A stretch of 64,000 bases of DNA from Polyporus tsugae (GCA_024305745.1 JAHRBS010000012.1:2836001-2900000); one strand, 5' to 3'. Counted from the stretch's first letter, positions 48,049-58,680 are shown. Notes: generated from the sequence alone by a model not told the origin. Numbers and translations: made by a program.

Positions 48049-48650
48049 ACACTCTGCACGGGTTGGGACCAAGTGCGGTACTCGCTGAGCCGCCAAAACA
48101 GCAAACGTCTCCAACTGACGTACTGCCACTAATAGATACTGTCCCTTGCGAGTGCAAACTTCACTGATGGTAGAACCGAGAATAGGTTTGGAGGACTGCT
48201 GCTAGAGACACTCACTCGGCTGGTGAGGACTTCGACAACCGTCTCGTCACACACTTCTCACAGGAGTTCAATCCCATTTACAATTGAGTGAGAACATATG
48301 TGTAGGTGAAACACAAAGAGTAGAAAACATATAGCACAGTGTGGGAGGACGTCATATTCTGTCAATTAACAATATAGTAGGTTCACGCCCACATTGGCTT
48401 CTGAAGCGGACACGAAGTGGCCTGATATAGGAATTACGTGTTCTGTTGTAGAAGGAAGGAAGGGAAGGGATGTTCCGCGGTACCGAGGAACATGACTGTC
48501 TATGTATAGAATGAACCTGATGGACTTGAATGTACTAAGGAGTGTTGATGGAGACCCCGGCAAGAAGGGAGGACTTATGGGACGGACGGTGAAGTGAAAA
48601 GGAAGGCCGTGGAGGTGCTGGCCGCATGGATGAGCCCGCCTGGCGATGAA

Positions 48651-48657
48651 TATAAAG
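48651..48657 (+). promoter_or_regulatory. TATA box of gene R
   Basis: TATAAAG followed 57 bases from its start by the ATG at 48708. A half core of the island palindrome (GGGACGGACGG) lies about 70 bases upstream and is mutated in the L arm. Confidence 0.6.
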
Positions 48658-48707
48658 GGACCGCAAGTTGGGAGAGCAGCCATCGCATCACTGTCATTCT
48701 CACCGCT

Positions 48708-49328
48708 ATGAACTCTGTCGACCAGTTTGTGTCCTATGAGCTCAAGGCCTTCGTCGGCCGCATTGTCACCAGTAACCTATCCCCACCATCGACCCCCATC
48801 CCAGGCCCGAGGCCGCAGCCTGTTAGGTTCAGCGCGTCGTATGCGATGTCAGCATTCCTAATGCTAGTGCGCGCGCTGCCTCCGTTGGTGAATGTGGATA
48901 GCGAGTTCAGCACGCTGTACAGCCACCTCGCCAGCCTGCCGTATCACGAGCGGCCTAGCAGTCGGGCGCTGAGGGAGTTTGGTGAAGAATACTCCATCAT
49001 TACGCGGGTGAGGCAGATGAACGCGGCGCAAGACAACTTCAGCAACGCGATGCACTCGTACTTGCAAGCACGCAGGAAGGCCGAGAAAGCCGCAGCTCAG
49101 TATGCCCAGGAGGTGACCAACGGGGCAGAGTTCGCGCTGCAAATGGCGGATGCGGAGGTCGTGGACGCGAGGGTGCAACTGTTGGTGTACCTCAAACAAG
49201 ACGTTACCAGTCTCCGCGAGCGTGCGTATTACCCGATCTATTCGCGGTGTAGAGTTGCTAACTGTTTCTCTGCAGTGACCACCGTTGTCACGCACGGTGT
49301 GTTCTGGGGCTCGACAGCCGCGCCGTGA
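48708..49328 (+). CDS. Island gene R, divergent paralogue of L, coiled coil
   Basis: Exon 1 is 48708-49221, the intron is 49222-49275 (GTGCGT donor, GCTAAC branch, CTGCAG acceptor) and exon 2 is 49276-49328. The coding sum is 567 nt, 188 aa. The product begins MNSVDQFVSYELKAFVGRIV, then a Pro-rich variable stretch, then SYAMSAFLMLVRALPPLVNV and DSEFSTLYSHLASLPYHERP identical to L except one residue, a variable coiled-coil region (NAMHSYLQARRKAEKAAAQY), and TTVVTHGVFWGSTAAP at the end. Variable and identical blocks alternate, as expected from gene conversion or diversifying selection. The function is unknown. Confidence 0.7.
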   Translation: MNSVDQFVSYELKAFVGRIVTSNLSPPSTPIPGPRPQPVRFSASYAMSAFLMLVRALPPLVNVDSEFSTLYSHLASLPYHERPSSRALREFGEEYSIITRVRQMNAAQDNFSNAMHSYLQARRKAEKAAAQYAQEVTNGAEFALQMADAEVVDARVQLLVYLKQDVTSLRERAYYPIYSRCRVANCFSAVTTVVTHGVFWGSTAAP

Positions 49329-49563
49329 GCGTTGATGTCGTCCTCCGGCGGCCGTCCTCGATACCCTCCAGTGGGCGAGAAAGCAGGCGAAGAGGACGGA
49401 GAAGGCGGGAGGAGGGTGCACGCGTGATGGTTGGGTCGGCGACAGCGATGTTTGGCGGGGGTGTCTGTATTTTGCGCATGGAGTTGGTTGATACGTTGTC
49501 ATATCGCATATTGTTTTGTAACATAATGTCATGGCCTGTCTTGGAGATGACTAGTGCATGAAG

Positions 49564-50114
49564 TGGACGGACAGGTCGGATGTAAGGCCCTATGCAGACT
49601 GGCCTGCAAGGTTATCATTCGACGCTACTATTAAGTGGTGGATTAATGAATGCATCAATGCCTTTACCTGGCCGAGTTATTAGCACACCAGTGCGCATTT
49701 ATTGGGTTCTACTGGTGTTAGCTAATGATTAATAAAAGGTGAATGCGACACTACTCTAAGGCATTAACGGAAGCCAGTGGTAAGTTCACGGTCAGTGGTG
49801 GGAACACGGTCGGGCGCCATGCTAGAGGTGTCCGTCCTGGACGGACACCACTAGCGTGGCGCCTGACTGTGCTCCCACCACTGATCGTGAACTAATGACT
49901 GGCGTCCGTTAATGCCATAGCATCGCACTCACCTCTTTATTAATCATTAACTAACACCAGTAGAACCCAATAAATGCGCACTGGTGTGCTAATAACTCGG
50001 CCAGGTAAAGGCATTGATGCATTCATTAATCCACCACTTAATAGTAGCGTCGAATGATAACTCTACAGGCCAGTTTGCATAGGGCCTTACATCCGACCTG
50101 TCCGTCCTGGACGG
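49564..50114. mobile_element. ~550-bp foldback element centred on the island palindrome
   Basis: Imperfect inverted arms of about 270 bases run from the half core GTGGACGGAC at 49564 to the full core at 50102-50114, with another full core (49832-49844) exactly at the symmetry centre (49838). Arms read GGATGTAAGGCCCTATGC... and ...GCATAGGGCCTTACATCC. There is no coding content. Related partial copies lie at 46096-46580, 47903-48145, 51680-51845 and inside the 218-bp array. This is a MITE-like, non-autonomous family. Confidence 0.8.
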
Positions 50115-50725
50115 ACACCTGCTGCACTGGCCCTGTCCACCACATATGCGTGCGGGGCTTAACCTCAGCAGTTGGAGTGAATATTAACAACAAACTAAGG
50201 GTGTACTTCGCTGTCAAGGCTTCAATTTCGTTATCACATTGCGTCATGAGCAACTTATAGGGCAAGAGTCTGCGGGCACTGCGCGAACGACGGTGGTGGC
50301 CGACACATTCCTCAAGTACGGATACCATGCACGAAGGTGCTGACATTGAACCGTAGTCAATGTTCTTCCTCAATGGAGAGGCCTGCCCTGTTGGACTTAG
50401 TCCCAGAACCGCAGTATAGCTTCGACGGATATCTCGAACCTCTACTCCGTCATGCGCACTCCGCGGCAGTGATATAATGACGTAAGGTCGAAGTCCGAGA
50501 ACTGGCTGACATCGACCTTTCCTCGGCTGTGGTTTGGCTGGAACCTTACCGTAAACGGTAGCTTCGCATACCTTCGCTTGTGGGCTAACTATTTTCCCCC
50601 TAGGCCAGCTTCCGGACTTCGGCCTTACTTTGTCGTCCTAGCCCTTGCCGTAAGGAAGGCACGACTCTCACACTTTCGGGATATTTAATCCAGTCCCGAC
50701 CTCACTGACCCCGCATTGAGTCACG

Positions 50726-51294
50726 ATGCGCCCCCTCCCCGTAGCGTCACGCACCAGCACCAGTACCGACGAGACTGTCCGCCCCCCCGTGCGTCCGCGG
50801 GACGTGGATGCTCAGAGCCTTCACCCGCTCTCTGCGGAGGATGCTGACGAACATGGAGAGGATGGGAGTCTCACTTCTACGGAGTCTGGCACCAATGACT
50901 CCGGGCAGTGCTCCATTGTTCTCACCAACAACCTCGGGGTCGATTGCTTGGTATCTGGGCGGGAGCTTGACGACGAAATTGAACTCGCCAACTACAATGC
51001 AACACAGCATCGTGGGGTTAGAATACGCTCACTTGAAAAGGTCAGATCCACATGTTTGTCAGGATGCCAACCCCTCTGATGAATATGGTTTGCTAGCTCC
51101 CTCCGTGCCGCCCTCCTCCTCTAGGCCCATTACCACCCCCTCCTATTCAGCCTCTGCCTCCTGTGCGCTTCAGCGAGGCTCCACCTCCTGCTCAGCCTAT
51201 GGGCATTGTCGACTCTTCTCCCTGGCGTCTTGCAAGGGCTTACAGTCCCGTTCGCCCCACTACTCGCCTGAGGGACGTAAGCACCCCACCGTAA
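50726..51294 (+). CDS. Small proline-rich protein of unknown function
   Basis: Exon 1 50726-51040 and exon 2 51097-51294 (315 and 198 nt, GTCAGA donor, GCTAG acceptor) give 170 aa. The N-terminal half is acidic (AEDADEHGEDGSLTSTESGT, then SGRELDDEIELANYNA), the C-terminal half Pro-rich (PPLGPLPPPPIQPLPPVRFS; SPWRLARAYSPVRPTTRLRD). Coding-like residues continue in another frame to about 51427 (FKREVNKKPWYDGCC), so a further exon or a frameshift is possible. A TATTTAA sequence lies about 45 bases upstream of the ATG. It could be the gag-like start of a degraded retroelement, but no LTR pair or pol domain is seen. Confidence 0.4.
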
Positions 51295-51822
51295 GCCCAA
51301 GTTGTCTGTTTCTAGAGGCGTTTGCTTACCGGAATCTAGCTTTGACAGTGGTGGACCGTCGAGGGCTATTTCTTTCAAGCGCGAAGTGAATAAGAAACCT
51401 TGGTATGATGGATGCTGTTTCCAGTAGGCAAAAACTGCTACAGCTTATCTTGGCTTGTGAGGATTAGTAGGACGGCCTGTGGGTTACAAGTTGGGAGTTA
51501 CATTGATTTGTGTTAGGCGAATATTGTGTATAATGTGATGATCTGTCTGGAGCTTAACGCCCTGAGGTGGCTGTAGCTAATGAGCTGCTTATGTGAACAC
51601 CACGTAGACGTAGAACTTGATGGCGAAGTAGTGAGTTAGTCATCAACTTTTTACTAGATAAAGACGGAGCAGATACACTCTACACCAGTGTACCAATAAT
51701 AACACACAGGGTGTCAAGACTTGATGTTAATGCGTCTATTGATGCAATGTTTAATAGCAGCATTGAATGAGAACAAAGCAATACATAGTAATGCCAGTCG
51801 GTATAGCATTGTGGTGTGAGCA
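51295..51822. other. Spacer with half a foldback element
   Basis: No gene. From about 51680 the sequence (ACCAGTGTACCAATAATAAC, then ATTGATGCAATG and TTTAATAGCAGCATTGAAT) matches one arm of the foldback family and ends at the palindrome core at 51833. Confidence 0.45.
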
Positions 51823-52085
51823 CCCGTCCTGTCCGTCCTGGACGGACACCTGCCGCACTGCATGTGCGTCCCACCATCCTCGGCCGTCCGTCCTGGACGG
51901 ACACCTGCTACACTGCATGTGCAGGACGGATACCACTGGGGTGTGAGCACCCGTCCTGTCCGTCCTGGACGGACACCTGCCGCACTGCGCGTGCGTCCCC
52001 CGATCCCCAGCCGTCCGTCCTGGACGGACACCTGCCACACTGCATGTGCAGGACGGATACCACTGCTCTGTCACCTGCTGCCATT
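51823..52085. repeat. 127-bp tandem duplication with four palindromes
   Basis: Cores at 51833, 51888, 51960 and 52015: two units of 127 bases, each with two cores 55 bases apart. Each core is followed by ACCTGCyrCACTGC. Units differ at only a few positions. Confidence 0.9.
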
Positions 52086-52273
52086 TACATCTGTACAATT
52101 GCGAGTGTGATTCGTCATAATGAAATTCGGCAAGTAATAGTTATTGGATAACGAGAAGTTGCGCTAATAACAAGTGGCACGCTGAACAACGACCCATAGA
52201 ACTTGAACACGCACGAACGGCTGCTTTCACACGTGGCTGGACATGGGCCAGACAGGCATGGGTGCGTGGCCGT

Positions 52274-52343
52274 CCGTCCTGGACGGACAGGTGTCGTGCG
52301 AGGGGTGTGTGGGTGCCCGTGCAGCCGTGTCCGTCCAGGACGG
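52274..52343. repeat. Two island palindromes downstream of the SNF2-like gene
   Basis: Cores at 52274-52286 (CCGTCCTGGACGG) and 52331-52343 (CCGTCCAGGACGG), 57 bases apart, close to the 55-base and 69-base pair spacings elsewhere. Both are about 400 bases beyond the stop codon of the SNF2-like gene. Confidence 0.85.
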
Positions 52344-52740
52344 GCTCTTCTGGGTGCACAGCGCCAGCAGCACACACCTGTGATATTCCGCGTGAGCACA
52401 GCCTTGAGGATTGATAGACGCGACAGTTCGTCGGGGAGAGGAATGTAGATGAGCTGGTCGGGAGGGGATCTGTCAGGCCTGTTCGTCAAAAGGTTTGGAA
52501 TCCGTCATGGACAAGGCAGGTAAGCCCTACATCCATTTATTGTACCGCGCAATTCAACCCGTGCTGTTCTGTTGAAGGGGGGGTCACAGATTGAGATTAA
52601 GAGGTATGGATAAGGTAAACATATGGGAAGATACAGTCCTATCAACAGTCCAACAAACAATCTCAGCCGTGCGTCGTATCCAGAATGCTATAGTACAGTT
52701 GTCCGAGTCAAACGAGAGCGATATGCGAAGAATAACAAGT

Positions 52741-55700
52741 CTACTTGCGGCCGAGCTGACTCGCCTTACCAGGCCGGCCGCTCCCCGCGACCCGCTTCAG
52801 AAAAATGTCCTTGGCCTCCATTGGCCGATCGCTGTCGCTATCGTCGCGCCTAGATGCGCGGCCGCCAGAAGCCCCACCACCACGACCGCCGGCGGGAGAA
52901 GAGCCAGAGGCACCCGCGCCGCTCCCAGAGGCACCCGCGCCGCTCCCAGAGGCACCCGCGCCGCTCCCAGAGGCACCCGCGCCGCTCCCAGAGGCACCCG
53001 CGCCCTCTCCTGCAACCCTCTTCGCCGGTGGGCTGCGACCTTCGGGCGCCGGGTCCACGTCGAAGTCGAAATGAAAGTTCTGGGGGAGGGTGACTGCCTG
53101 GGCCAGTTGCTCTCTCTCGGCTTCCTCGCGTTTGCGCTTTAGGGCCTGCCTCTCCTTCTTCTCCTTCTTCTTCTGCCGCTTGGCCTTCTGCTCGTCGTCC
53201 ACCTCTTCATCGCGATGCCCTGACACGTTGGCCGTGCGCTTCAAGGGGGGAGCGTTGGGGGTGGCGGGGGCGTCGGGACGGGTCTGACGCGAGGGCCCGG
53301 GCTCCGCGCGTGTGTCCTCGGTGCGCGCCGACGATGAGGCCGCTGGTGCCCTCGGTGTAGGCCTAACCTTGGGCTTGGACACCTTGGGCTGGGGGGCTAG
53401 CTCGGGCACGGGCTCGGGCACGGGCTCGGGCGCGGGCTCGGGCGCGGGGTGCTTCTTCTTGTCCTTCTTGCTGTTCTTCCCCGCCGGCGCAGACTGGGAC
53501 TGGCGCGATTCGAGCACCACTTCTGGCAAGAGCTTCCTGCGGTCGCGCTTGGAGGGCTGGGTTGGGGCAGGCTCAGGCTGCTGGTCGTTGTCATCCTCGG
53601 GAGCGACCCTTGCGGTGGCGGCGACCTTGCTCTTGCCCTTGGCTCTCGGTTGCTCGGCCTCCTCGCCCTCGTCAGCGACGACGGTGGGCGACTTGGGCTT
53701 GGGCTTGGGCTTGGGCTTGGGCTTGGGCTTGGGCTTGGGCGTGGATGCACGGGTGGAGGCGGGGGGGGCTGCCTTGGCCTTACCCTTAGCCTTGCCTTTC
53801 GGCTGCTCGTCCTCGCTCTCCTCGTCGTCGCTCTCCTTGCTCTCCTCGTCTTCGTCAGCGACGACGGCGGGCGACTTGGGCTTGGGCTTGGGCTTGGGCT
53901 TGGGCTTGGACGCGGGGGGGGCTGCCTTGGCCGCAGGCTTGGCCTTGCCTTTCGGCTGCTCGTCCTCGCCCTCCTCGTCCTCGCTCTCCTTGTCCTCGCT
54001 CTCCGAGCTCTCCTTGTCCTCGTCAGCGACGGCGGGCGACTTGGCCTTGGCCTTGGACGTGGACGCCCGGGTGGACGCCTGGGTGGATGCACGGGTGGAT
54101 GCCCGGGTGGCTGCCTTGGCCGCAGGCTTGGCCTTGGTCTTCGTCGCGGGCTCCGGCTCGGGCTCGTCATCCTCGTCACTGTCATCCCGGAGCCCGGCCG
54201 GAAGGAGATGACGGAAGATGGATTCTACAGTACATTAGTAAACAGCTGTTAGAGTCATAAAGATAATAATTAAAAACTTACTTGTCTGCTTCGACGACTT
54301 GGTGAAGGCGGTGAGGAGCGCGTTCTTCGAGAACGAGAGAACGCTCAGGAACATGTCCGTGGCGTGCTCGAGGCAAGGCTGGTAAACCAACACCTGCTTC
54401 TTCTGGGGGTGGCGCCAAATGCGACCGATCAGTTGAAGCAAGTCCTGGTGCGACCACATTTGATCCTGTTTGGATGTTAGGTAAGAAATAACAACAGTAA
54501 GACATAGAACCTTACCAAGGCGACGAGGATGTTGGCCTGGGGGAGGTTGAGGCCCATCGTGCCAACGTTCGACAACAGGCAAACACGGGGTCCGTCGCGG
54601 TCGGAGTTGCGGAACTTGGCTATGTCCTTTGAGCGCACGGACATGCGCTTGGAGCCGTTGACCTCGATGTACTTGATGCCGTAGAAGCTCAAGACCTGCG
54701 AAATCAAAGTGTATAAGTAATGATAACGACAGAAGAAAAGTGTTAATTGCCTTCGTGATGAGGTGGTTGTTGGAAGGGAAGGCGACGTAGACGATGATGC
54801 GGTCGGGATAGTCGGTTTCGTCGTCGCGCTCCTGCATTTTCCATTCGGGATCCGCCTCCAAGTCGTTGCTGTCTTGCGAGGGGCGGCGAAGGAGCGGGGC
54901 GTTGTCGTCGGCGAGGTGATGGAGGAGGATGTCGATGAGGTTCTGGAGCTTCGTAGAGGTGGTGGCCTCCCACTCCTCCATATCTTTCGGCGCCCAGAGC
55001 GGGTCATCAAGGAGCTTGTAGTGGAGGTGGCTGCGGCGGAAACGACCGTAGAAAGCCTGGATGAACAGTGTGTGAGCAACAGTGGAGATGAACAAAGTGT
55101 GTCCGTCCCGGACGGACACCGGGGGATGGGCCCCTGCGGTTCAATAACAAATCGACGTGAAATCCACCACGCCGCATTTCACGAGGTCTCAGTGGAAATC
55201 TATCCGTCCAGGACGGACAAGGAGAGCGAGGGGCCTGCCCGATGTCTTCTCGTCTCCCCACGCGCCAATGGTATCCGTCCCGGACGGACAGGTGAGAGGG
55301 AGGGGCCCGCCTGCCAGTGGTCTCGCGGAGATCCACGACACTCTTGGCGGCATCCGGCCCATAGACAGGAGTCAGCGCAGAAGTGTCCGTCCCGGACGGA
55401 CACCTGCAGCCACCGTGCTTGCATCACGATTGCCACCAGTGCGAAACCGTGAACAGGCATCGGCGCGCTATGTGTCCGTCCTGGACGGACACCTCTGACA
55501 CTCCAGCCTGCCGCATGTTGGGACGCGGCACTGTGCCCCTGTGTGTCCGTCCAGGACGGACACTTCGAGACCCGGTCGTGTCTCGAAGCGTCCGCCCTGT
55601 GTGTCTTGAGTATCAACGAGAACGAGAAGACTTACGTGTCCTTCAGCCTGCGCAACCATCGCGGCAGTGCGCGCGGTGTCGTGCTCAGCGACGATCGCGG

Positions 55701-58225
55701 CTGCTGTCGCCTCCAACACCTCCGACTCCTCGTCCAACGGCGTGAGCATTATTTGTTGGGCGACGTAAGGGCTCAGCCCCGAGATGGGACGCCCCTCCCA
55801 GTCGACGGCGTCCAGGGTGCGGCGGATGGTGTGGCCGTTGAACATCTTGCGAAGCGCGACGGTGTACGAGGTCATTTGCTTGACCTGCTCCTTCTTGGCC
55901 GGGAGGTCGATCTCGCCGTTGAGGATCCCCTGTACGAAGTCGCCGTCCTCGCAAGCGTTGCGGAACTCGATGTTGGACTTGCGCGCGGCGGCCATGAGCT
56001 TCTTCTTCATGTCGACCAAGAGTGTTTCCTCCTCGCAGGCGGGGATCCCGATACACCGGCCGATGTACACCAAGTCCTGTTAAAGGGCAGTCAGTATGGT
56101 CCCACAACCAGCATAAGAAACGTACTTACCAAGGGCGAGTTCGTGATGGGCGTCGCCGTCGCCGCGATGGTGCAGTGGGAGAGGAGGGAGAGCTCGTTCA
56201 TTGTCGTCCAGTGGTGGCTGGGGTTGCGCATCTTGGCCGCCTCGTCGATGGTGGTGATGCCGAACTGGTAATCGTACAGCATCGACCTCATGGGCAGCGC
56301 GGAGTCACGTTCGGGCCGCTGGGGAGCGATCTTCTTCGTGTTCGTGAACCGCTGCGAACAATCGGACTCGGCGGCCTACAGACGTTAGCATGCATATTCA
56401 GAAGTTAATAAACAAAGCTGGGCTGCTTACCGTGTACGCGACGAGCAGAACCTTGTGGCTCAGCGTCTGCTTGTCGTCCTTGAGGTGGAACACTTCGTCC
56501 CAGATCGCCATCCTCCCGGACTGGGCCCACTGGTGCTTGTACGGGTAGATGTCGACAGAGCCGAACTTGACGTACCGCTTGAACTCGAACATCCATTGGT
56601 CGAATAGCGGGACCGGGACGATGATGAGGTGGGGACGGTCGGGCAAGTTCCCGTCCGGCGTGTCGCACTTCAGGCCCTCTGTAATACACACTGTTAGTAA
56701 ATGCAAGTAACGAGCAGAAAAGGCAAAGACTTACTGAATTGCGGGGGGAACCTTTTGTTCCTCTGGTAGTACGCGCGAAGCATCGGGTACATGACTATGG
56801 CGCCGACGATCTGGAGCGTCTTGCCGACGCCGACTTGGTCCATGAGGAGGAGGGGTTTGCCCTTGATGATGAGCTCGCACATCTTCGTGATCCCGACGAG
56901 CTGATGCCACCGGGGACCGAAAGCGAGCGCCTTGTCGGTGTTGACGAACTTAGCCCACTGCGTCGGGTCCCAGGGGTTGACCTCGCCACGCGGATCCTCG
57001 ACCTCGTTGAACCCAGGGATCTGCTCGTTGTTCAGCCCAAGGCCGGCCCAAAGCTCCTGCGGGTCCTTGTCCTGGAGGTCCTCGACGCCCGTCAGCCAGT
57101 CCGAGAAGTCGAACTCGTCGGCAGCTTCGGCGACCGCGTCGAGGTAGTGTTCGGGGAGGTCGTCCATCGCTTGCTCGAGCTCGCACAGGACGATGTGCAC
57201 CGTTGGCGTGTCCGCGAGGGCCTTGAGGGCCTTCAGGAGGCCGGCGGGAATGCCTGTAAATCAAACGCGTCAGTAACACAAATGTAAGAACAGTAACAAA
57301 AGGTGTTTACGGTCGTGCTTCGCCTCCTTGACTTTCGCCGCCACCTCGTACATCTGCTCGAGCCTGGTCTTCCACGCAGCGACGAGCTCCACCATGGCCG
57401 CGTCGCCGAACAATTCCGACTTGGTGACCGTCCGCTTGATACGCTGGATGATCCGAGCGATCTCGGAGGGGGTGGGCACTGCGTCGGGGGACTCGAGTGC
57501 TACAAACAAAGGTCAGCCTGCAAGCTGCGAAATGGGACTTGGGGCTTACCTGCAACGTCCCGCGCCAACTTATCCTCGTTCTTGACCGCGCCCGCACGCG
57601 CCCGCTTCCACGCCCGCCCCCTCGAGTCCCACGCCGAAACGATGAGACCCCCAACGACCGGCATGAGGGGGATGTGGACGACCTGGATCGACCCCACCCC
57701 CGTGACGCAGTCGGGGCCGAACATCGCAAGGGCGAGGTTGGGGGCGACTACGTCACGGATACCGAGGTCCGTCGCATTCGGCCACTGTGCACATAAGTCA
57801 GTAAACCGTATAATAAACAACTACACTAAATAAACTACTTGGTCGCGCTTGAGGGCCTTGGGGACGTCGAACGTCTTGAAGCTGCAGGTATCGAGAGTCG
57901 AAGCGACCAACTCCGAGATCTCCCATTCCGCCCACTTGTCAGCCGCCCACTTCTTCACGATCACGCGCCCCTCCTGGTGCGCGTCGGTCCGCCCGCGAAC
58001 AAACTGCAACCGTTTGGCGGACCCCACTTCCTCCAACCAGCGCCGATAAAAAACCTTTGCTAATTTGTATTCCTTTTTGTTCATGCCGGCCGTCTTGTAA
58101 GTCGCCTCTGGGCCGAACGGCATCGCGAGGAGGCCGGTACGGTCTTGCCAAACGTTCCACGTGAACGACTCCGGCGTGTCCGCGCAGATGGTGAGGAGGT
58201 GGCTGACGTTGTCGAGGGAGGGCAT
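52741..58225 (-). CDS. SNF2-like helicase/ATPase with long charged tail
   Basis: A gene of about 11 exons, roughly 1,480 aa. The ATPase half contains RWHQLVGITKMCELIIKGK, Walker A LLMDQVGVGKTLQIVGAIV (56815-56875), HLIIVPVPLFDQWMFEF (motif Ia), a variant DEAD box TTIDEAAKMRNPSHHW (56200-56245) and ATATPITNSPL (motif III). The second lobe has CLLSNVGTMGLNLPQANILV and motif VI LLQLIGRIWRHPQKKQVLVY with the Arg finger. The last exon (52741-54222) is a disordered tail of acidic blocks, STRAST repeats, (KP)n runs and a GAGASGS repeat. I prefer the ATG at 58225: a TATA box at 58311-58317 sits too close to the alternative ATG at 58297. The intron at 55057-55634 is ten times longer than the others and carries six palindromes. 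It may remodel or translocate on DNA; a transposon-associated role is inference. Confidence 0.8.
52909..53012. repeat. 21-bp coding tandem repeat
   Basis: Five copies of a 21-base unit (AGAGGCACCCGCGCCGCTCCC on the + strand, last base variable) encode GAGASGS repeats in the SNF2-like tail. The units are identical, so slippage is recent. Confidence 0.85.
53690..53748. repeat. Hexanucleotide (GGGCTT)n encoding (KP)n
   Basis: About nine hexamers; shorter runs recur near 53874-53910. They encode alternating Lys-Pro in the disordered tail. Confidence 0.85.
55103..55559. repeat. Six island palindromes inside one intron
   Basis: Cores at 55103, 55204, 55275, 55387, 55476 and 55547 lie in the 578-base intron (55057-55634) of the SNF2-like gene. 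Central bases are C, A, C, C, T and A. Spacing is irregular, 71-112 bases. Sequences between them are not obviously repeated. Confidence 0.9.
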
Positions 58226-58310
58226 GCTGTCGAGTTGGTGGGTGCTGGTGAGCTTGAAGGTGGTGGGGAGAAAGGGGGTTGGAGGGAGCGGGCGCATCGA
58301 ACTCTGTCTG

Positions 58311-58317
58311 ATATATA
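58311..58317 (-). promoter_or_regulatory. TATA box of the SNF2-like gene
   Basis: TATATAT on the minus strand, 86 bases before the preferred ATG at 58225 and 14 bases before the alternative at 58297. The position decides for the downstream start. Confidence 0.5.
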
Positions 58318-58680
58318 CCGCCCAACATGAGGCGGCGGCGACCACAATGAGCCCTGGCCCGACCCTGAACACGCGGTGTCCTCAACGATCCCTCGAGGAA
58401 GTTGCATGGCCTTTTCGGGAAAAGAACCTCGTGGAGGTTGCAATTGACTTCCTAAATAGAAACCTCGACGTGATGGCCGCGGACACAACGACCACATGCT
58501 CCGTGGCCTGCCTGTCACGTCCTCGGACTCCGAGTCTCGCGGAGATCCACGATACTCTGGGCGGTATGTTTCTTTGTACCCAACGCGGGTGCGGGGCTGC
58601 ACTTGTTGATGGGCTTGTTATTTACTTCTAGGAGGTCAAGCAAAAGCACCTCTCTGGCAATCCATTCCCGGGCTGAGACA

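Larger units (their letters stand above)
48146..49573. repeat. Right arm of ~3-kb inverted duplication
   Basis: Inverted match of 46571-47902. The near-identical segment is 48146-48707 (562 bases, the same length as in the left arm) and stops exactly before the ATG of gene R. I see about three substitutions, near 48582. The outer end is the half palindrome GTGGACGGAC at 49564-49573. Confidence 0.88.

Noticed and set aside
48594..48707. Extended N-terminus of gene R (and the equivalent in gene L)
   Set aside because: The segment contains the TATA box and is part of the near-identical promoter arm.
46712..49328. Homeodomain mating-type (HD1/HD2) locus
   Set aside because: The divergent, variable-N-terminus layout is similar, but the proteins lack a homeodomain and are paralogues of each other.
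50389..50725. 5' LTR of a Ty3-type retrotransposon before the proline-rich gene
   Set aside because: It begins TGTTGG, but I find no second LTR copy, primer-binding site or pol domains.
52591..53142. + strand ORF beginning before the SNF2-like stop codon
   Set aside because: The first 50 codons look helical, but the rest is antisense to the SNF2-like exon and no splice leads away from it.
53312..54211. 299-codon + strand ORF
   Set aside because: It is the antisense shadow of the repetitive tail of the SNF2-like gene; its LGLGLG and SSSS runs are the complement of KPKP and acidic repeats.
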